Origin: Clostridia bacterium | Lineage (GTDB): Bacteria > Bacillota > Clostridia > Oscillospirales > Acutalibacteraceae | Assembly: GCA_017397845.1 (NCBI GenBank) | Contig: JAFQHU010000009.1 | Span: 56,360 to 120,359, forward strand | Direction: 5' to 3' | Length of the DNA stretch: 64,000 nt | Shown: positions 17,550 through 25,560 of the stretch, in pieces | Layout of the letters: each line of letters starts with the position of its first letter | How positions within the stretch are numbered: the stretch's first letter is position 1 | Notes under the pieces: model-generated | Seen by the model: only the letters and a program-made list of their open reading frames with translations | Told to the model about the DNA's origin: nothing | Database searches by the model: none | Program-made: the position numbers and the translations under genes

Positions 17550-18320
17550 TTGTTCGGGACAGTAGAGCTTTATGAGAGAGAAAATACTTTGAAAAACAGA
17601 ATCGGAAGACTGTTTTTGAGAGAAAGGATTGTAACCGAAAGGGTAAATCTTCCCGAAAATGAATATTTTTACAGAGTAAAGGTGCCGGTACATAAAGGGA
17701 AAATACCTGAGGAAAGATTTAAAGGTGTGGCAGCTTCCTTTAATGACGGCCTGATTTTTCCCGATAGTTTTCCGTATAAAGGAGAGGCAAAGATGTATAC
17801 ATCCGCTTTTTTCAGAGAGCTGCTTTTATTTAATTCGGCTGTTTCACAGCTCAGCCAAAGTATATTTGAGCCTACGGAAACATTGATAACCGTAATCGAC
17901 AGAAAAGGAGTGCTCCATACGGAGGTAAGCCGTTTGGTCAATTTTGCCGGTGAGATAAAAGTGATAACGGACAATGTGAAGGCATATCAGATACAGGCGG
18001 AAAAAATAATGAGTGAATACGGGCTTTCTGTTTTTGTCAGTGATAAGCTGTCCGCTATCCCCGAAAGAGGAATAATAATATCCTTTCGCAGTAATGTGGT
18101 GCCCGTTTATTTCAAAGGGCTGCTTATTACCGGAGAAAGGAGGATTTTTCCTTTCGCACGGGTGCTTACGGGTGAGGGAATAAAAGCTCCGGGCAATTAT
18201 GAAACGCTTTGTCCCGACGGAATAAGTCTGACGGATTTCCTTTCTGCTCTTTGTGAGGTCTGCTTTGTAAAGGAGTTAAGGCGGAGTGAATATGAAAAAT
18301 TGGTTGACATATCTTTATGA
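17550..18320 (+). CDS. Conserved-looking protein of unknown function
   Basis: I do not recognise this 256-residue protein. GAGGTG at 17539-17544 favours a TTG start at 17550; a GTG at 17541 lies on that site. It has no signal peptide or membrane helix. The sequence is a mix of short beta and alpha segments (LLFNSAVSQLSQ, TLITVIDRKGVLH, AGEIKVITDNVKAYQ, IPERGIIISFRSN), which looks like an alpha/beta enzyme or regulatory fold, and there is one LVNFAGEIKVITDN Rossmann-like strand. The folC promoter lies at its 3' end. Confidence 0.6.
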   Translation: MFGTVELYERENTLKNRIGRLFLRERIVTERVNLPENEYFYRVKVPVHKGKIPEERFKGVAASFNDGLIFPDSFPYKGEAKMYTSAFFRELLLFNSAVSQLSQSIFEPTETLITVIDRKGVLHTEVSRLVNFAGEIKVITDNVKAYQIQAEKIMSEYGLSVFVSDKLSAIPERGIIISFRSNVVPVYFKGLLITGERRIFPFARVLTGEGIKAPGNYETLCPDGISLTDFLSALCEVCFVKELRRSEYEKLVDISL

Positions 18321-18331
18321 AGGGTTATAAT
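18304..18331 (+). promoter_or_regulatory. Sigma-A promoter of folC
   Basis: TTGACA (18304-18309) and TATAAT (18326-18331) are 16 bp apart and overlap the end of the upstream gene. Both hexamers are consensus. Confidence 0.75.
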
Positions 18332-18367
18332 TAATGAGAAAGATTTTAAAGCAAGGGAAGTGAAAAT

Positions 18368-19669
18368 ATGACCTGCAACGAGGCGGTAGAATATATTTAT
18401 TCTTTCAGAAAAATGCAGAAAAGCCCCACGCACGAAAGGATTGAAAGTTTGCTCTCTCTTTTTGGCAATCCTCATAAAAAGCTAAGATTTATCCATGTGG
18501 CGGGAACCAACGGAAAGGGCTCCTTTTCGGGGGCGATGAGCCGTATTTTTACCTGTGCCGGCTATAAAACAGGACTGTTTACTTCTCCTTATGTAATAAG
18601 CTTCGGCGAAAGGATACAGATTGACGGGGAGTATATAAGTGATGCAAGCTTATGTGAAATCACTGCGGAAATTAAGAAAAGGACGGAGGCTTTACCCGAA
18701 GAATTGAAGCCTACGGTTTTCGAATTTATCACTGTGCTCGCCTTCATATATTATGAGAGAGAAAAGTGCGATATGGTGGTTTTGGAGGCAGGTATAGGCG
18801 GAGAGCATGACAGCACAAATGTCATTCCCTTTTCCGAAGCCTCGGTTATTATGTCTGTTTCTCTAGATCATACGGAAATGCTCGGAGATACCGTCGGAAA
18901 GATAGCGGAAGAAAAATGCGGCATTATACGCAGGGGTGGTATAACTGTATCTTATCCGCCGGACAGAGAGGAAAAATATTTTAAAGGTCAGAGTGAGGAG
19001 GCGTTCAGGGTTATAAGAGAGAGGGCAGAAAAAGCAGGCTCCGACTTTTATTCACCTGAAATAAAACACCTGTCCGTAATAAAAAGCGACATAAACGGCA
19101 CGGAATTCACTTATAAGCATCTCAAACTCCGTACCCGGTTACAGGGGGACCATCAGGTGGCAAACATGATTACCGTGGCGGAATGTGCTCTCGCGTTAAA
19201 GGAGAGAGGAGAAAAAATAAGGGATGAGGATATAGAAAAGGGTATATCATCTTTCACCCTTCCCTGCCGTATGGAAAAGGTGAGCGAAAGGCCGCTTACG
19301 ATACTTGACGGCGGGCACAATGAGGGCTGTATGCTTGCTCTCAGAGCTATGGCCGAAAAGCACCTGAAGGGTAAAGAGATAACTGTTCTTATGGCATCGA
19401 TGAGGGATAAGGATTACAGAAAAAGCTTTGAAATTATTCTGCCCCTATGTAAAAATGCAGTTTTTACCCGTACCGATATAATCAGGGGCGAAAAGCCCTC
19501 CGTTTTGGCGGAGAGTGCCGCTGGCCTTTGCGAAAGAGTTTTTTTCTTTGACTGTGCAGAGAAAGCTTACGAAAAAGCCGTGTCACTTACGGAGAAAAAC
19601 GGAGTGCTCATATGTTGCGGCTCCTTTTATTTAGTCAGTGATATAAGAAAAATTGTTTTTGACGACTGA
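18368..19669 (+). CDS. folC: Folylpolyglutamate synthase / dihydrofolate synthase FolC
   Basis: FolC adds glutamate to folates (and in some bacteria to dihydropteroate). The 433-residue Mur-ligase-type protein has the P-loop VAGTNGKGSFSGAMS, TSPYVISFGERI, EAGIGGEHDSTN, a DHTEMLGDT segment and the C-terminal ILDGGHNEGCMLALR. Length and motif order are normal. The gene is followed by a perfect terminator. Confidence 0.95.
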   Translation: MTCNEAVEYIYSFRKMQKSPTHERIESLLSLFGNPHKKLRFIHVAGTNGKGSFSGAMSRIFTCAGYKTGLFTSPYVISFGERIQIDGEYISDASLCEITAEIKKRTEALPEELKPTVFEFITVLAFIYYEREKCDMVVLEAGIGGEHDSTNVIPFSEASVIMSVSLDHTEMLGDTVGKIAEEKCGIIRRGGITVSYPPDREEKYFKGQSEEAFRVIRERAEKAGSDFYSPEIKHLSVIKSDINGTEFTYKHLKLRTRLQGDHQVANMITVAECALALKERGEKIRDEDIEKGISSFTLPCRMEKVSERPLTILDGGHNEGCMLALRAMAEKHLKGKEITVLMASMRDKDYRKSFEIILPLCKNAVFTRTDIIRGEKPSVLAESAAGLCERVFFFDCAEKAYEKAVSLTEKNGVLICCGSFYLVSDIRKIVFDD

Positions 19670-19692
19670 ATTTTACAAAATAATACTGCCTG

Positions 19693-19725
19693 ATCCGTTA
19701 TGATAATCTCATAACGGATTTTTTA
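19693..19725 (+). terminator. Intrinsic terminator after folC
   Basis: ATCCGTTATGA (19693-19703) and TCATAACGGAT (19709-19719) form a perfect 11-bp stem with TAATC loop, then a T-tract (TTTTTATT). The tract ends 3 bp before the GGAGG of spoIIAA, so it lies in the leader of any transcript that starts in or upstream of folC. Confidence 0.85.
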
Positions 19726-19739
19726 TTGGAGGAAAGAAA

Positions 19740-20060
19740 ATGTCTGCAAAATTAGAATATACCCGCAAAGAGATACGGGTTTATCTTGACGGAGAAATAG
19801 ACCATCACAGTGCGTCTCTTATCAGAGCCGGAATAGACGATGCCATTATTCTCCGCCGCCCTGAGCTTCTCATAATGGATTTCGAGGGCGTAACCTTTAT
19901 GGACAGCTCCGCTATAGGCCTCGTGATGGGGCGGTACAAGCTTATGAAAACCCACGAAGGAAAAATCAGGGTAGAAAATCTCTCTCCCTCTGCTTATAAG
20001 GTCATGAAGCTGGCGGGCATTGAAAGGTTGGGAGAAATAAGAGTAAAGGAGACAGTGTGA
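19740..20060 (+). CDS. spoIIAA: Anti-sigma-F factor antagonist SpoIIAA
   Basis: SpoIIAA is a STAS-domain protein that, when dephosphorylated in the forespore, releases sigma-F from SpoIIAB. The 106-residue sequence has the phosphorylation site region MDSSAIGLVMGRYK and the usual LDGEIDHHSA N-terminus. It is the first gene of the three-gene sigma-F operon. The stop overlaps the next start (TGATG). Confidence 0.95.
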   Translation: MSAKLEYTRKEIRVYLDGEIDHHSASLIRAGIDDAIILRRPELLIMDFEGVTFMDSSAIGLVMGRYKLMKTHEGKIRVENLSPSAYKVMKLAGIERLGEIRVKETV

Positions 20061-20515
20061 TGAAAAGCATAAATGAGCTTAAAATGGTTATCGAGTCGAA
20101 AAGCGTAAACGAAGGCTTTGCCAGAGTATCCGTATCCGCTTTTGTTGCTTGTCTTGATCCCAATATAGAAGAAATAACCGACATAAAAACCGCTGTCAGT
20201 GAAGCGGTTACAAATTCCATCGTGCACGGCTACAGAGAAAAAGAGGGCAAAATTTACATAACCGTAAATCTTTACGACAACAGTACCGTCAGAGTGAAAA
20301 TACGTGACAAGGGTATAGGCATCGAAAATATTGAAAAAGCGATGGAACCTCTTTTCACAACCTCAAAGGGAGAAAGAGCGGGTCTCGGCTTTGCCGTTAT
20401 GGAATCTATGATGGACAGAATAAGAGTGAGCTCAAAGGACGGTAAGGGTACTACGGTTACTATGGATAAAAAAATCCGGGGTAAAACACGGTTCGGAATG
20501 TTACCGTTACCCTGA
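20060..20515 (+). CDS. spoIIAB: Anti-sigma-F factor SpoIIAB
   Basis: A GHKL-type serine kinase that binds and inhibits sigma-F and phosphorylates SpoIIAA. NSIVHGYREKEG (N-box) and IRDKGIGIENIEKAMEPLFT plus GLGFAVMESMMD (G-boxes) give the ATP lid and pocket. The ATG at 20060 (151 residues) is preferred over GTG at 20057, with AAGGAGA just upstream. The arrangement between spoIIAA and sigF is universal in spore formers. Confidence 0.95.
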   Translation: MKSINELKMVIESKSVNEGFARVSVSAFVACLDPNIEEITDIKTAVSEAVTNSIVHGYREKEGKIYITVNLYDNSTVRVKIRDKGIGIENIEKAMEPLFTTSKGERAGLGFAVMESMMDRIRVSSKDGKGTTVTMDKKIRGKTRFGMLPLP

Positions 20516-20534
20516 TATGAGGAGGCTCCCGTAA

Positions 20535-21200
20535 GTGACCGAAAAAAATATTTCCCGCAGTGAGCTTATAGACAACAACTACGGACTTGTTCATTCCTGT
20601 GCCAACCGTTTCAGAGGCAGGGGAGTGGAATACGATGACCTTTTTCAGGCCGGGTGTATAGGGCTTATAAAAGCGGCTGATAATTTTGACCAAAGCAGAG
20701 GCTTTGCTTTTTCAACCTATGCGGTACCTGTAATTTTGGGTGAAATAAAAAGGATTTTCCGTGATGGCGGACTCGTAAAAATCGGCAGAACTCTTAAAGA
20801 AAAGTCGAGAAATGCCGTAAAGGTAAGCGAAGAGCTTTCAAAGGAGCTTGGCAGAGAAGCTACCATTACTGAGCTTGCCGAAAAATTGGGTGTGTCCGTA
20901 AGTGAGGCGGCGGAGCTGATCACCGTTTCCATGCCTGCGGTATCACTTACAGGTGAGGACGAAAAGGGAACAAGCCAGCTGGATATTCCCACGGAATCGC
21001 ATGAGGAGGAAATATCGGAGCGTATAGCACTGAAAACACTTATAGCTGCTTTGGAGGAAAAGGACAGACGGCTGATAGAGCTGAGGTATTATAAGGGGAT
21101 GACCCAGGTGAATACGGCAAAGGAGCTTAATATGTCTCAGGTGCAGGTGTCACGGCGTGAAAAAGCCATTCTCATGAAAATGAGGCAAAGTATGATTTGA
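20535..21200 (+). CDS. sigF: RNA polymerase sigma factor SigF
   Basis: The first forespore-specific sigma factor. The 221-residue protein has region 2 (LFQAGCIGLIKAADNF, FSTYAVPVILGEIKRIFRD), region 3 (GREATITELAEKLGVSVSEA) and region 4 (MTQVNTAKELNMSQVQVSR). The GTG start at 20535 has AGGAGG at 20520-20525. The promoter of the next gene overlaps its stop codon. Confidence 0.95.
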   Translation: MTEKNISRSELIDNNYGLVHSCANRFRGRGVEYDDLFQAGCIGLIKAADNFDQSRGFAFSTYAVPVILGEIKRIFRDGGLVKIGRTLKEKSRNAVKVSEELSKELGREATITELAEKLGVSVSEAAELITVSMPAVSLTGEDEKGTSQLDIPTESHEEEISERIALKTLIAALEEKDRRLIELRYYKGMTQVNTAKELNMSQVQVSRREKAILMKMRQSMI

Positions 21201-21225
21201 ATTTTTAATAAATTTGTGTTATAAT
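21197..21225 (+). promoter_or_regulatory. Promoter of the lipoprotein gene, overlapping the sigF stop
   Basis: TTGAAT (21197-21202) and TATAAT (21220-21225) are 17 bp apart. Confidence 0.75.
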
Positions 21226-21228
21226 GCG

Positions 21229-21263
21229 GTCAGTGTCCTTTCCGGATGCTGACTTTGTTTTTT
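21229..21263 (+). terminator. Intrinsic terminator after sigF, in the next gene's leader
   Basis: GTCAGTGTCC (21229-21238) pairs with GGATGCTGAC (21244-21253) over ten positions with two G-U wobbles, followed by TTTGTTTTTT. It ends just before the AAGGTGA site of the lipoprotein gene and starts about 4 bp after the -10 of that gene's promoter, so it could attenuate that transcript or may simply end the sigF operon. Confidence 0.7.
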
Positions 21264-21276
21264 AAGGTGACGTAAA

Positions 21277-23376
21277 ATGAATATAATAAAAAAGCTTACG
21301 GCGGCGGTTTTTGTGCTGCTGATTCTGTTTTCCTTTTCTGCCTGCGGAAAAAAATCACCGGCCTCACATACGGTAAAAAAAGAAAATATTTCTGTAGCTG
21401 TTTCTGCCGATACGGATAAAAAACAGCTTTATGTTTCGAAGGATAAAAAAAGCATGAAGCGTGTGGCAAAAAGCGACATGACGGAGCTTTATTTCGATAA
21501 AGAAACCTGTACGGTGAGTGTTTATGATACCGCTTCGGGCAAACTTTGGTCATCGCTGCCCGGAAAGGCGGGGGACGAAAAGACCTCAGCTGTGGCTGTA
21601 TCCGTTCTCATAAAGGGCAACAGCTATACTCTCTCCTCGCAGAGTGACAGTGTGGGCTTTTCTTCTGCACTTTATGAGGAAAAGGAAAACGGTGTAACGG
21701 TGAATTACGGCTTCAAGCGTACCTTGGAGGACGGCACGAAGCTTAATATTCTCCTCCCGGTTTCTTATACTCTTGCTGACGGTGCTTTGGCGGTGGAGGC
21801 TGACTGCAGTGCACTTATCGGTGAAAATCACGATGACGGAGTGGCGGTGACGCACATAGACATTCTGCCTTATTTCGGTGCTGCTTCAAAAGGTGAAAAG
21901 GGTGACTGTATATTGCTTCCCGACGGCTGCGGCGTTACCGTTGACCTTTCTGAAAATCCTTCCGAATTTAAAAATATTTCACTTCCTGTTTATGAAAACG
22001 GAAATCTTATCGGCGCTTTTGGCATGAAAAACGGTGACAGTGCCTTTGCCGTGCTTATTGATGAGGGCGAAGAAATTGCTTGCGTACAGGCATGCAAAGC
22101 TCTTTCGGGCGGCGGCTTTAACAGAGCTTACGGAAGATTTGAAATTACTCCAGTAAAAAGTGAAGAAGATAAGGTTTATGTGTGTAATGAGAGCTACAGC
22201 GGAAAAATCCGTCTTCTTTACCGTTTCCTTTCTTATGAAAATGCGGATTATGTCGGTATGGCGGGTGCTGTCAGAGAGCTACTTATACGTAACGGATATC
22301 TGCTTTCAGAGACGGATGATGACGACGGAGCTTATCCTTTTAATTTAAGCGTGGTATTTCAGAATTACGTTACCGACTCCAAGGGCAGAACTCTTTCACA
22401 AACTCTCACCACCTATTCCCGTGCTCAGGAAATCATTGATTCTCTGAAGGCAAAGGGTATGGAGAATATAAACCTCAGACTGAAGGGTGTTTCAGACGGT
22501 AACACATATTCAAAAAAGCCGGGAAAGATAAAGGAGCTGGAAAAGCTGCTTTCCTACGGTGACGGAGAAGCGGTATCCTTTTATGCTGATGCTTCTCTGA
22601 TTACCTTACCCTCAGAAAGGAAGGATGCTTCCTTTGCGCTCGGTCTCGACGGTGAAAAGCTTACAAAGGATAACGGTGCCTTTGTTTCCTGCGGTAATAT
22701 CGGAGATAACACAAACGAATTGCTTTCTTTAGTAAGAGAAAGGGGTATGCAGGGGGTTTGCATAAATGACGCCTCGGCTTATCTTTACGGGGATTATTCT
22801 GCCGAAAAGCTTTGCTTCAGAACAGAGACGGCCGATTTGATTTCCGGTCAGACGGGAGCTGTTTCCGCTTCGGGAAGGCTTATGGTAGATACGGGAAATA
22901 TTTATTCGGTTAAATATGCGGATATGGTGGTCAATCTGCCTCTTTACGCCAAAAATCAAGGTGCAGACTTTTGCACTGCGGTGCCCTTTGTCCAAACTGT
23001 TCTGCATGGGCTTGCCGATTATTCCTGCGAGCCCGTCAATAAAAATAAAAACAGCGAAAAAGCATTTCTTAAATGCATAGAATACGGTGCAATTCCTTAT
23101 TACGAATGGTACGCATCGGATCTTTCCTCAGAAGAAAAGACCGATAAATCATATTATCTTAATTCCATCACTGAGGCACAGAGCCAGTATGAAAGGGCGG
23201 CGGCAGCCTTTGAGGATTTGCGTGATGCCCGAATCACTGACCATTACAGAGTGAAAAAGAATGTTTACTATACCTGTTACGATAACAGCACAGGCATTTA
23301 TGTCAATTATAATAAGTCTCCTGTTTCCGTTAACGGTGTCACGGTCGAAGGAATGAGCTTTCTGAGAGTGAACTGA
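21277..23376 (+). CDS. Large exported lipoprotein, DUF5696-like
   Basis: A 699-residue lipoprotein: a type II signal peptide with lipobox FSAC (Cys24 by count from the start, FSFSACG), a lysine-rich tether, then a large globular region. The opening segment MTELYFDKETCTVSVYDTASGKLWSSLP and the glycan-binding-like repeated strands resemble the DUF5696 group of Clostridia, but that match is from memory and not confirmed. Aromatic and charged pairs (ETDDDD, DYSAEKLCFRTETADL) recall the glycosidase fold of related families. Its own promoter overlaps sigF. No sporulation role is shown; the location beside sigF may be coincidental. Confidence 0.65.
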   Translation: MNIIKKLTAAVFVLLILFSFSACGKKSPASHTVKKENISVAVSADTDKKQLYVSKDKKSMKRVAKSDMTELYFDKETCTVSVYDTASGKLWSSLPGKAGDEKTSAVAVSVLIKGNSYTLSSQSDSVGFSSALYEEKENGVTVNYGFKRTLEDGTKLNILLPVSYTLADGALAVEADCSALIGENHDDGVAVTHIDILPYFGAASKGEKGDCILLPDGCGVTVDLSENPSEFKNISLPVYENGNLIGAFGMKNGDSAFAVLIDEGEEIACVQACKALSGGGFNRAYGRFEITPVKSEEDKVYVCNESYSGKIRLLYRFLSYENADYVGMAGAVRELLIRNGYLLSETDDDDGAYPFNLSVVFQNYVTDSKGRTLSQTLTTYSRAQEIIDSLKAKGMENINLRLKGVSDGNTYSKKPGKIKELEKLLSYGDGEAVSFYADASLITLPSERKDASFALGLDGEKLTKDNGAFVSCGNIGDNTNELLSLVRERGMQGVCINDASAYLYGDYSAEKLCFRTETADLISGQTGAVSASGRLMVDTGNIYSVKYADMVVNLPLYAKNQGADFCTAVPFVQTVLHGLADYSCEPVNKNKNSEKAFLKCIEYGAIPYYEWYASDLSSEEKTDKSYYLNSITEAQSQYERAAAAFEDLRDARITDHYRVKKNVYYTCYDNSTGIYVNYNKSPVSVNGVTVEGMSFLRVN

Positions 23377-23386
23377 CATGCGAAAA

Positions 23387-23418
23387 GGTTGTTGCAGATA
23401 ATGCAGCAGCCTTTTTTT
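23387..23418 (+). terminator. Terminator of the lipoprotein gene
   Basis: GGTTGTTGCA (23387-23396) pairs with TGCAGCAGCC (23402-23411) over ten positions with two G-U, GATAA loop, followed by TTTTTTT. Confidence 0.85.
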
Positions 23419-23501
23419 CGTCATTTTTTCCTTACAAATTTAAAGTGTATATTAATATAAAGTTAACTTTGCTTTTTCGGGAAAAAATCCCGTCTGTCAT
23501 A

Positions 23502-23530
23502 TTGTAATTTTTCTTTTTTTATGGTAGAAT
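23502..23530 (+). promoter_or_regulatory. Promoter of the first BspA/FN3 surface protein
   Basis: TTGTAA (23502-23507) and TAGAAT (23525-23530), 17-bp spacer, about 18 bp upstream of GGAGG. Confidence 0.6.
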
Positions 23531-23560
23531 ATCCATACATATAAGATGGAGGAGTGTGTA

Positions 23561-25510
23561 ATGAACACCAAAACCAAAAAATCACTTCTGTTTGCTTTCA
23601 CAGTATGCATTTTAACTGTTATGACGTTTTTTTCCGTAAGTGCCAAAACAGTCACTAAAAATAAAATCGTTTATGAAGTAGGTAAAAAAACAGCCACTTT
23701 GGTCGAATGTAAAAGCAACGCCAAAAAAATAAAAATCCCCTCAAAGGTCGGAAAATATAAGGTTACCGCCATAGGTGAATGGGCTTTTTCGGGAAAAAAG
23801 AGACTGCAAAGCGTAGAAATACCGAAAACCGTGACGAAAATCGGTGAGGCGGCCTTCAATGAATGTACCTCGCTCAAAAGCATCGTCATTCCCTCAAAGG
23901 TGACCCGTATTTCTTCTTCCGCTTTCTGGTACTGTACGAATTTGGAAAAGGCGGTCATACCCGCAAGTGTCACAAAGTTCGGCAAAAATATTTTTGAGGG
24001 CTGTGATAAGCTTACCGCTTATACGGTAAAGGGCTCAAAGGGCGAAAAGTACATAAAAAAGCAAAAGCACGTGAAGCTCGGTTACCGTTATATGACCTCT
24101 CTTAAGCTGGATGCGCAGAGTGTTATTCTCGAAGAGGAGGACACTTTTAAGCTCAAGGTCACCAAAAAGCCTAAAACACTTTACAACAGCAAGGTTTCTT
24201 TTTCCTCAAATGATGAGGATGTGGCAAAGGTCAGCTCAAAGGGTGTTATCACGGCTGTGTCAGCGGGCAAGGCAGTTATCACCTGCAAAGCAAAGGACGG
24301 CAGCGGTAAAAAGGCTGTATGCACCGTTACGGTAAAGGCAAAAAAAGCGGGATATGCGGTTTCACCCTTACCCGCATCACCTGCCGCAGTAACGGGTCTG
24401 AAGATCACGTCGGTTTCCGACAGCTCCGTGTCTCTTTCCTGGAATAAGGTCAGCGATGCTTCGGGGTATAAAATTTATCTTTACGATTCGGCTGAGAATA
24501 CCTGCACATACAAATGGGCAACCAAAGAGCCGACCGCCGAAATAAAGGGTCTTGCCGAAAACAGCGAGTATTCCTTTAAGGTCAAAGCATATAAACGTAA
24601 TAATTACGGCAGTGCGGACAGTGCCTCATATTCGGAGCTTGCTTTCGGGAAAACTCTTCCCGGTAAGGTAACGGAAATGAGGGCGGAAAGAGAGGACATT
24701 TTCAGCGATAAGCTGGTTCTTTCATGGTCAGCCGTCAGCGGCGCAGAGGGATACAGTCTTTATATGTACGATAAAGCCGAAAAGGATTATGTACTCTGCA
24801 AAAGCACCGACGGACTTTCGGCTGAGGTTGAGGGACTTAAGCCCGGTACGGATTATTATTTCAGAATAAAAACTCTCAGCGGTGAAAGGGAAGGCTCTTT
24901 CAGTAAAACCTTTACCTTTACCACCGAATATCTTCCCTTATCATCACAGCAGGCGGCGGAGGACTTTATAAAGGCTTTGTCCGCCACCAAAAACACGGAT
25001 AAAACCTTTACTCTCGAAACAAGATTTGATGTGTCCGGTTTCAAGGGCGTAAACGAAGCCACACAGTGCGTGGCAGATTATCTTGCCTCAAAGGAAAGAA
25101 TGACATATGAGTTTGATAACGGCTCTGCATTGATTAACGGCGAAAGAGTTACCGTTAATGATGTCATCCATCCCTTCGGTGAGGAATGCACCCTCACTCA
25201 TTCCGATATCGAAAAGGATACCGTCGAATTTTATAAAAGCGGTTTCGGTTATAATGTGTCTTTCGGTGTTTCGGAGGAGGACGCGGAAAAAATCGTTCTT
25301 TTGACGGATACGGAAAAGCTTAAAAAAGATATTCCCGGCTTTGTGCTGTATTCTTTTGAAACGAAGGACGCTGAGGTCGTAAACGCAAATGTTGTTGACG
25401 GTGAAATCCGTATTCTGCAGATAAAAGCAACCGTAATTATGTCTTTCTTCCTCGACGGAGAAAAGCACAATATGGAATATACGGTTTCACAAAAATATAT
25501 AACCCGATAA
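23561..25510 (+). CDS. Secreted BspA-like LRR / Ig-like / FN3 surface protein
   Basis: A 649-residue exported protein starting at ATG 23561, with GGAGG at 23548-23552. After a signal peptide (ends near VSAK) there are LRR_5 (BspA-type) repeats (AFSGKKRLQSVEIPKTV, AFNECTSLKSIVIP, AFWYCTNLEKAVIP), a Big_2-like Ig domain (KAVITCKAKDG), two fibronectin type III domains (LSWNKVSDASGYKIY; LSWSAVSGAEGYSLY), and a C-terminal domain from about residue 470. That last part resembles the C-termini of the next three large genes. No LPXTG-type anchor is seen, so attachment is unclear. Likely binds host or bacterial surface ligands. Confidence 0.75.
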   Translation: MNTKTKKSLLFAFTVCILTVMTFFSVSAKTVTKNKIVYEVGKKTATLVECKSNAKKIKIPSKVGKYKVTAIGEWAFSGKKRLQSVEIPKTVTKIGEAAFNECTSLKSIVIPSKVTRISSSAFWYCTNLEKAVIPASVTKFGKNIFEGCDKLTAYTVKGSKGEKYIKKQKHVKLGYRYMTSLKLDAQSVILEEEDTFKLKVTKKPKTLYNSKVSFSSNDEDVAKVSSKGVITAVSAGKAVITCKAKDGSGKKAVCTVTVKAKKAGYAVSPLPASPAAVTGLKITSVSDSSVSLSWNKVSDASGYKIYLYDSAENTCTYKWATKEPTAEIKGLAENSEYSFKVKAYKRNNYGSADSASYSELAFGKTLPGKVTEMRAEREDIFSDKLVLSWSAVSGAEGYSLYMYDKAEKDYVLCKSTDGLSAEVEGLKPGTDYYFRIKTLSGEREGSFSKTFTFTTEYLPLSSQQAAEDFIKALSATKNTDKTFTLETRFDVSGFKGVNEATQCVADYLASKERMTYEFDNGSALINGERVTVNDVIHPFGEECTLTHSDIEKDTVEFYKSGFGYNVSFGVSEEDAEKIVLLTDTEKLKKDIPGFVLYSFETKDAEVVNANVVDGEIRILQIKATVIMSFFLDGEKHNMEYTVSQKYITR

Positions 25511-25560
25511 TTATTTGCTCGGCAAATTGATTATAAAAAACTACGAACGGAGGAAAAACT

